Shown here: positions 57,361-64,000 of the stretch, piece after piece
Layout of the letters: every line of letters starts with the position of its first letter
Numbering within the stretch: the stretch's first letter is position 1
Origin: Ampelomyces quisqualis
Taxonomy: Eukaryota > Ascomycota > Dothideomycetes > Pleosporales > Phaeosphaeriaceae
Length of the DNA: 64,000 nt
NCBI GenBank assembly: GCA_018398575.1
Contig: JAGTXZ010000010.1
Span: 1,116,001 to 1,180,000 of the forward strand
Direction of reading: 5' to 3'
The notes under the pieces: model-generated
Seen by the model: the letters and a program-made list of their open reading frames with translations, nothing else
The model's database searches: none
What the model was told of the DNA's origin: nothing
Position numbers and translations under genes: made by a program

Positions 57361-57969
57361 CTGATGTGTTGGCCCGTCTCGCGCATCCCTGTAACACGGT
57401 GTAGCATACGTACATACATACATCGTGCCTGCATTCGACATGCACGCCAGAGAAGAGCAAACTGAGCATTGCACAGGCCCCTTGACTGTGAGCATGGCTA
57501 CAGGTCTACTGTCGTCCATTCATGCAGCCGGCGGCCGAGTACAAACTATTGCTGCCCGATACAACGGTGTGCCATGCATATGCCCCACTCGTTGCGTGAA
57601 TGACCCCGCCAACGTGGCGCTTTACGCCGTTTGTGACTGCTCAGCCTCGTGTCAGACACTCCACTCCACAACAATGCACACAGAATGCCACATGCAGACG
57701 CGCATTTCACGTCCGGCCAATGATGTTGCACGCGGGTCAAGCAAGTCCAACGGGGCTGAGCGCGCCAGGCACCCAGGCACGTGCCAGGGTACTTCGCAGC
57801 TCCTGTCAGCTTCAGCCAGCTTGACTATACATACACCACCAGAGTAAGGCAGTCTTCGCCTGTTTCAACCACAGCTTCGCCCCTCCACCGTCAACCTCCA
57901 CCTCTCAAGTCAGCCTCAAGTGCTTCCACAGTCCCTTGAAACCCGCACGTTCCCAAATCAAGCCACACG
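57361..57969. promoter_or_regulatory. upstream region of the vWA gene
   Basis: No gene is evident between the GEP4 stop and the first exon of the vWA gene. Pyrimidine-rich sequence just before 57,900 resembles a fungal promoter/5' leader. A 140-codon frame at 57,425-57,847 lacks any motif and is not called. Confidence 0.35.
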
Positions 57970-60418
57970 ATGGGTGTAAGTACCTCGCCAGCGAGCTTGG
58001 CTGCCCCTCGATGCCCCGCGCTTCGTCATCGTTTGGGCTGACATGGCGACGCACACGTAGCTCGCGTCCAAGATGGCCGCAGCAAACGCTGCCGCGGGTG
58101 CAGGTGGATATCCTCCGCAAGGTGGCCAGAGCGGCTACGTGAGTTCTCACCTGTGCAGCATTTGGCGACAAACCTGTGCTAACATGACGTAGCCCGGGCA
58201 ACAGCAGTATCAAGCGTACCCAGGCGGAGCCCAAGGCGCCGGCGCACCCGGGGTAAGAAAAGCCCTCTTTTGCTTCCTGTCGCCTTCCTTTGCTCTGCAC
58301 TGCCTTGCGTCATCGTCTTCCATCACCTGCGCCACCTTTTGCAACCCTTCTTCCCGCCCCCACTCTCCTTTAGCACTCCAATAAACCACATCGCTACCTG
58401 GACAACACACCAACCGATCTCTTCCGTTCTGGTAGCCACACTTCCATCACAGCCACACATGGGTCTTGCAAGCAAGATGTCGGGCGCAAGCAACACCTAT
58501 CAGCAGTATCCTGGCCAGGCTGCCAGCCCATATCCAAATCAGCAGGCCGCGCCCCCGATGCCCTTGCGTCCTGGCTCTCAAGCACCACCTCAGCCGCCAT
58601 TCTCTCCAACTCAACCTGCACCTGCACACGGAGCATCATCTCCTTATCCCCAAGGCCAATCAGGGTACAATAGACCCGCTCCTCCACCCCCAGGCCAGAT
58701 GTCTTCACCATATCCTCAGTCTTCTTATCCAGGCCAACAGCAATCACAATATGGCCAACCTCCGACATCACAGCCGTATGGACAGACATCGCAGTATCCA
58801 CAGCAGTCACCAGGCCAGTGGGGCCAGCAACAACCACAAAGCCAATATGGTCAACCGCTTCAACAACAATACGGACAACAACCCTATGGCCAGCAACCAC
58901 CCTACTCGCCTTATGTTCGTTTCCCTCTGTCACATTTTTTCCTTTTTCTGTTTCGTAGAGCAAGCAGGGCGACGGCAGTCAACCTCAATATGAATGTTAA
59001 GCTGACATGGTTCACAGGGCGCACCACAAGGTCAACCTCCTCAGGGACAGCAGTATGGCGCGCCTCCACCACAGGGTGGGTATGGCGGACCTCCTCCTCT
59101 CCAGCAAGTTCAAGCTGGTCCTGCTGAAGTTCAAGGCTACAAGCAGCTCCTTCAAGATTGTATTCAAGAGAAGGGCCTTCAAGGATTCTACCCACCCAAC
59201 TCCCCCATCCTCGACCAGATCGCCCAGCAAGCTGCCCCAAAGGTCAACCAGATTATCCAGCGCTGGCGTGTCCAAAAAGAGATTGCCAACGACATCGTCA
59301 AACTAGCCCTTTATGACATCGTTCTGTACATTGGTAGGCATTGAGCATGGTCACTCGAGGATTCCCGCTTACAATATACAGATGACAGTGGATCTATGCA
59401 GTTTGAGGAGGAGGGCAGTCGTATCAAAGACTTGCGCCTTATTCTGGAGCGAGTCTCATTTGCTGCAACTCTTTTCGACGCGGATGGCATCTCCCTACGC
59501 TTCATGAACACCGACCTCTCTGGTGCCCGCAACCAACAAGGCAGGCCTCTCCAAGACGGCGTCGCGAACGAGTCTCAAATCGAAGAAATCATGCGTGGTG
59601 TTCAGTTCAAGGGTCTGACTCCGATGGGTACTTCGCTTCGCAAAAAGGTTATCGACGAGATTATTCTCTCTAGGGCTGCTCAGAATCAGCTTAGGAAGCC
59701 TGTCCTGGTTATCGCCATTACCGACGGTCAGCCCGCTGGTGAGCCCCAGAATGCTGTTTTCGATACAATTCGATACGCTTTCGATACTCTTCAACAGCGC
59801 TTTCCCCAATTCGGCCGTGGCGGTGTTGCTTTCGAATTTGCACAAGTTGGTAACGACGAGATGGCCAAGAAGTTCCTTTCCAAGCTCGATGAGGACCCGC
59901 AGATCGGGCCCATGATCGATTGTACTTCCAGTGAGTCCTTCAGTTTTGATCGATGGCTTTCAGTTAACGGCACAACAGACTACGAGCAAGAACAGGAAGA
60001 AATGGCCCGTGCCAACCCGCCCCAGGACCTCACGCCAGATTTGTGGATCATCAAGCTCCTCCTCGGTGCTATTGATCGAAGCTATGATCAAAAAGACGAG
60101 AAATCGAATCACCCGGCTCCGGGCGGGTACGGCGCTCCTTCGGGTGGCCAGTATGGCGCTCCTCCGCAAGGTTATGGCCAGCAGCCCCAAGGTGGTCAGT
60201 ATGGCGCACCACCCCAAGGCCAGTATGGTGCGCCCCCTCAAGGTGGGCAGTACGGCCAGCCCCCACAAGGTCAAGGTCAATACGGAGCGCCGCCCCCAGG
60301 TCAGTACCCACAACAAGGCCAGTTTGGCCAGCAGCGACCTCCTCAAGGTGGACCTCCTCAGGGTGGCTACCCGGGCCAGCAGCAGTATGGCCAGCCTCCT
60401 CCTGGTGGTAGGTACTAG
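57970..60418 (+). CDS. Gln/Pro/Gly-rich protein with a von Willebrand factor A domain
   Basis: Probably a cytosolic protein with low-complexity arms around a vWA domain; function unknown. Exons 57970-57975, 58061-58138, 58193-58252, 58453-58914, 59018-59333, 59382-59930 and 59979-60418 give 636 residues. The first 250 or so residues are Gln/Pro/Tyr/Gly-rich (SQYGQPP, YGAPPPQGGYGG). A helical linker (VQGYKQLLQDCIQEKGLQGF) precedes the vWA domain, whose MIDAS motif is complete: DDSGSM (created at a splice junction), then GLTPMGTS and AITDGQPAGE. The C-terminal 110 residues are again Gly/Gln/Tyr/Pro repeats (GGQYGAPPQG). The exon at 58,453 may instead start at 58,477, as both acceptors keep frame. 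Internal ATG at 58,459 could start a shorter form. Confidence 0.82.
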
Positions 60419-60558
60419 GAATACTGAGTTGCGGTGCATGCCTTTTGCAAAGAAAAATGAGATGGATCGGCGGCTAGGATGGGGTTTGTGCTTTAATATG
60501 GTGGCCAGATAACTTTTCTTCATCCACACTCTTCCCAATTCCTCTTCTTCTCTTCTCT

Positions 60559-61403
60559 TCAGTACGAACACTCCGACTTGACCTGATCCATTGCATTCCC
60601 CTCCACCCACTCCGCCGCCTTCAAATACCCCAGGATAAAATGACCATCGCCACCAAATGCAGCATCGCAATGCCTCACTACCGCGTCGGGCAAAACATAC
60701 CTATGACCCCTCCACGACCGAAACGCCAAATCATGCACATGCCTCGTTTAATCTTCATGGTTCGTAAAATCCCACGCGTGAATCGAACACCGTTCATACA
60801 GCCCATTCAGAACTGCATGATATCCCTGATCCGCAGCCCCAAGTGCAGCAAACGTTATATGCTGCAGTACATGACCCAGATTACCATCCGCAGCCCAACT
60901 CCACGGATCCGGTGCGTCGGCTCCCCACGTGCAGCGAATATATGGGAGGATATCCGTACAGGCCAATCTCGGCCGTGCATCAGTATTATTCTTCACACAC
61001 AAACTCTCTTCTCCACACGGTACGTACGTACGTGCTCACGCCACGCCACCACCCTGAGAAAAAACACAGTCACTACAAGACGGACATGGGTTTGGGATGG
61101 GTTCGCTGCCATCTGAGCTTTGGGATGCGATGGTGATGTGTGTTTTTCCTGGGAAACGAGCGCGGTGCGGCGAGATGTGTTGATCGCGGTGTGGAGTTTG
61201 GTGGGGTGAAGGGAGGCGGTGGGGGAGTAGGGTTGGAAGGTTGTGCACGGGGTTGTGGGGGATGGGTCGAGGGAGGCGCGGCAGAGGATCAGAGCGGCGG
61301 GTTTGATGGTTGGCCCTTGCCATGTACCGGTGTCGAGTGTTATCAGTGGCATTGTGAGGTGTCTGGGGTTGAGATGTTGTTTGGCCACGGCGAGTCGTTT
61401 CAA
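60559..61403 (-). pseudogene. gene of unknown function interrupted by an in-frame stop
   Basis: On the minus strand, a protein-like frame (LACTDILPYIRCTWGADAPD, GNLGHVLQHITFAALGAADQ, YERCSIHAWDFTNHED) ends at a TAA (60,750-60,748). The same frame continues without change through HVHDLAFRSWRGHRYVLPD and FGGDGHFILGYLKAAEWVEG to a TGA at 60,561-60,559. Both sides look equally protein-like, so the TAA is probably a recent disabling change (a single T-to-A from TTA would explain it) or an error. The upstream frame from about 61,353 (MPLITLDTGTWQGPTIKPAA) would be the N-terminus, joined by an intron near 61,000-61,080. The family is not recognised; an F-box-type protein is only a guess. Confidence 0.45.
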
Positions 61404-62411
61404 CTTGTTTTTCGTCTTTCAGACTTTTCACGGCACATGTCTGGGCTTGACGTCTGAGACTTTTTCTTGTGTGATTGGGTTGGTACTATGCACCAAACAT
61501 CTTCGAACCCCTTTTTAGCTTAGATCAAGTCCTCGGTCTGTAAAGCTCTGCACCCAAGGGCATTTTATACTGTTACTCATCCAATACTGAGAGTCCCGAC
61601 ATGTAAACGTGTACGGATATCTGCAAGACGGAGGGTATGTTGCTTGATACAATTATGTTTTTGTATATTAGGAATGACAACTATACTACCTAGGTGTTGA
61701 GTAATTTCAGCAATTTGAGCAGTGATGCGATAGTTGCTGTTCGGCCGCACTTGCGGCCGTGGACACCTTGAGACTGCGAGGGTGGTGCAGCAAAGCTTCA
61801 GTCAACGAGTCATCATCAGTGATTCTCCAATGACAATATACGTCTATGTCCTGTTCATCAAGTACTATTGGACCATCAGGTTAGACAATTGGAAATGCCG
61901 TCTTATCGTTACTGTCTTGACATGCCCCACCTGCATGATATTTCCGCTGTTTGTAGACACCAACCGACGCAGGATGTTGGGTTGAGTCAACGTAGCAATA
62001 TTGTTGCGCGGATAGTCGCGTACGAGGGGATTATTCGCATGACAGGAAACCAGAGTAAGTACTAGATCTGAATTAGTTGTACGCGCTGTCCGGAAGAAAT
62101 CATAGAGCACTTGTCAGAGAGTTGTTCGATTTACTGCTAGGAGAATTATAGATCAATGTATTTATTGAGTCGATCCAAAACGCACACCACCTAAATCCTT
62201 CAATCATCGCGCATGAAATAAGGGATATACAAGGGCGTTGGATCCGCGCGTACTCTGATAAAAAAAAAGACGCATGCGGTGCGGAGGATGGAGTGTTTGG
62301 ACTCCACTTTGTTCATGGCTGTGGCCCACAGCCAATGCCACGTCGCTGCGAGAACAGCTGGATCATGGCTCTTCAGTCTGTCTGGTCCGAATATCGTCTA
62401 GTCCACGGAGT
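61404..62411. other. intergenic, nothing recognised
   Basis: Moderately AT-rich sequence with short overlapping frames on both strands. No motif, repeat pair or gene structure could be supported. Confidence 0.45.
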
Positions 62412-63360
62412 CTAGTAACGTGATCGGTCATCTGAGCGCATATCAGGGCGCATATCGGGGCGCATATCGGGGCGCATATCGGGGCGCATGTCAGGTCGCA
62501 TATCAGGCCGTCCATAGTCGTCCCCTGGGCGTCCCCCGAGAGTGCTCCTTCCGCTGCCGTCGCCGTAGTGCTTCCGCCTTAGAGCAGCGAGCCTCTTCTT
62601 CTTGGTGTGTGCATTGATGTAAGTGCCAATGATGAATCCGATGATGTTGAAGAACGGCACCCATGTGGTCTCTGGGAGGAATTGCTGGGCGAAAGCCAGC
62701 GAGATGGGGGACACGATCCAGCTCACCTTCATGACGGGCCAGAAGCCAGCCTTGACGGTCGCGCGGACCTGGTGGAACGTGCGGGCGCCTGCGATAAGCG
62801 CCATTGACACGAGGTACACGCTGTTCTGGATGGGGGAGATCTGGAGTCGTTAGTCGGGCAAGACGCGCGGGGGCGCACAATGCACGTACGATCAGATTGC
62901 TGACGAGAATCTGGAGGATCTTTGCCTTCAAGCTCTTGCGGCCCTGGAAGACCTTCTGGAGCAGGCTGATGAGGACGTGGCCCAGGGGCGCGCTCACCAG
63001 CGCGCCGTACAGGGCCATCTTGGGGACACGCGAGGTGAAGTAGTGGCCGCTCTTGCTCCGGTCATGCGCGATCCACGAGGCGAGGAACTCCTGCAGGCCA
63101 GAGAGGGTGCCGGACGTCAGCATCTTGGTGCGCAGCGGGTTGCTCTGCAGCTGCTTCAGATACGCCTGGCACGTGGGCAGTCAGTGATGGTCCTGTACAC
63201 TCGGCCACCGCGCCACACTCACCACGAGATAGCCGTTGGGGCCGCCGCCCTTGGTGAGCGCCTGCCCGACTTCGTGCAGCAGGTCGTCCTTGCCCTTGGC
63301 GGCGCCGGCGGCCGCATCGGACACGGTCTTGGTCGCCTCCTTTTCGAACTTGACCGACAT
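62412..63360 (-). CDS. Mpv17/PMP22-family membrane protein with C-terminal RPDM repeats
   Basis: Four-helix membrane protein of the Mpv17/PMP22/Sym1 family, located in peroxisomal or inner mitochondrial membranes. Exons 63360-63223, 63165-62890 and 62840-62412 give 280 residues. The family pattern is clear: YLKQLQSNPLRTKMLTSGTL at the start of the domain, SRVPKMALYGALVSAPLGH, the conserved FWPVMKVSWIVSPISLAFAQ and WVPFFNIIGFIIGTYIN. After the last helix comes a basic stretch (TKKKRLAALRRKHYG) and then about six tandem RPDM units coded by a 12-bp repeat (about 62,437-62,510). The N-terminal 45 residues are hydrophilic. No obvious targeting signal settles which organelle it serves. Confidence 0.9.
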
Positions 63361-64000
63361 GGCGCGCTCAATCGTGTGCGGCGCGGGTAGACGGGGAGCG
63401 GGCGCGAGCAGCGACGTGGTGGGCGGCGGGTGGTGAGGGGGGGGGGGCGAGGGGGAAATGGGGGAGGTTGTTGTCGATGGCTGGGGACGGCAACACGCTT
63501 CCTCGGCCCAACCTGCTTTACCAAGTCACTCGCGCTATGCCCGACTGGTGCGAGACTCGACAACAACAACAACGCGGGTGGACCTCGGATCTTGATCTTG
63601 GCTACGGAGCAGTCTGCAGAGTACCGGGTACGGAGTACATAGTGACTATCTGCGGGTGATGGGTGTGTTCGTGTGTCTAGACCTTGCCTCTGCCACTCTT
63701 ACACATACACGCGACCCCATCCCGTGCTTTGGAGGCGATCGGATATGTGCATAACGGATACGACGTCGGCATCCGCCGGGCTACCTTGCACTCGACCATG
63801 ACAACGGCACATTTGTCGCGTCTTCATAACAGCCTTTGTCCCAGTGGTCTACACGGCCTGTACTCTGCTCGGGGTTGGTTGCATACTGTCAGGCGGTAAG
63901 AGGTTGGTCCTTTGTGCATCTATCGATCCATGTCTCGAGCCAAGCCATGCTCATTTCTCATTTCCATACTCCAAAACCCTTCTCCTCCATGCTCGTCGTC
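63361..64000. other. upstream region of the Mpv17-like gene, no further gene seen
   Basis: It begins with the 5' flank of the Mpv17-like gene, including a run of G residues near 63,436-63,450. The remaining frames to the window edge are short and without motif. Confidence 0.45.

Noticed and set aside
1..64000. CRISPR array, tRNA or rRNA genes, biosynthetic gene cluster
   Set aside because: No regularly spaced repeats, no tRNA-like fold with a consensus TPsiC arm and no rRNA sequence were noticed. ADH, MATE, ALDH and methyltransferase are scattered among housekeeping genes with no core synthase.

Overview
The window looks like a piece of a filamentous ascomycete chromosome, most likely a dothideomycete (Pleosporales-like). 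The evidence is short GT-AG introns of about 45-130 bp in nearly every gene, typical fungal versions of housekeeping proteins, and a sharp split between an AT-rich, stop-riddled repeat island and a GC-balanced gene-dense region. In the island, decayed coding frames are broken almost only by TAA and TAG, and repeat copies differ mainly by C-to-T and G-to-A changes. That is the footprint expected from repeat-induced point mutation (RIP).

Layout. Positions 1 to about 19,700 are a graveyard of nested LTR retrotransposons. A 7.1-kb chromovirus-type Ty3/gypsy element on the minus strand (9,542-16,641, 300-bp LTRs, 5-bp target duplication CTTTA) sits inside the integrase of another Ty3/gypsy element whose own LTRs lie near 4,516-4,786 and 19,019-19,492. 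Pieces of relatives lie at the left edge, together with a reversed integrase fragment and a possible pogo-type transposase relic. Both retroelement families carry an extra decayed coding frame, antisense to gag-pol, between pol and the 3' LTR.

From 19,700 to 31,100 is a transition zone of low gene density. It holds an intact zinc alcohol dehydrogenase between two AT-rich islands, a Tc1/mariner relic, a MATE transporter, an inverted-repeat element, and two apparently broken genes.

From 31,100 to 64,000 is ordinary gene-dense euchromatin: ribosome biogenesis factor Urb2 (-), MICOS subunit Mic10 (+), a GH78-like glycosidase (-), HOPS/CORVET subunit Vps16 (-), a short kinesin-3 (-), the tRNA ribose methyltransferase Trm3 (+), an aldehyde dehydrogenase (-), a calcineurin-like phosphoesterase (-), a class I methyltransferase (+), an AAGAB/Irc6-like adaptin-binding protein (-), SmD3 (-), mitochondrial PGP phosphatase Gep4 (+), a Gln/Pro/Gly-rich vWA protein (+), a broken gene (-) and an Mpv17/PMP22 protein (-).

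The genes do not form an evident biosynthetic cluster. They are independent functions: RNA processing and modification (Urb2, Trm3, SmD3), mitochondrial membrane biology (Mic10, Gep4, possibly Mpv17) and membrane traffic and transport (Vps16, kinesin-3, AAGAB, MATE). All exon boundaries were worked out by eye from splice signals and frame continuity. No alignments, transcripts or database searches were available.
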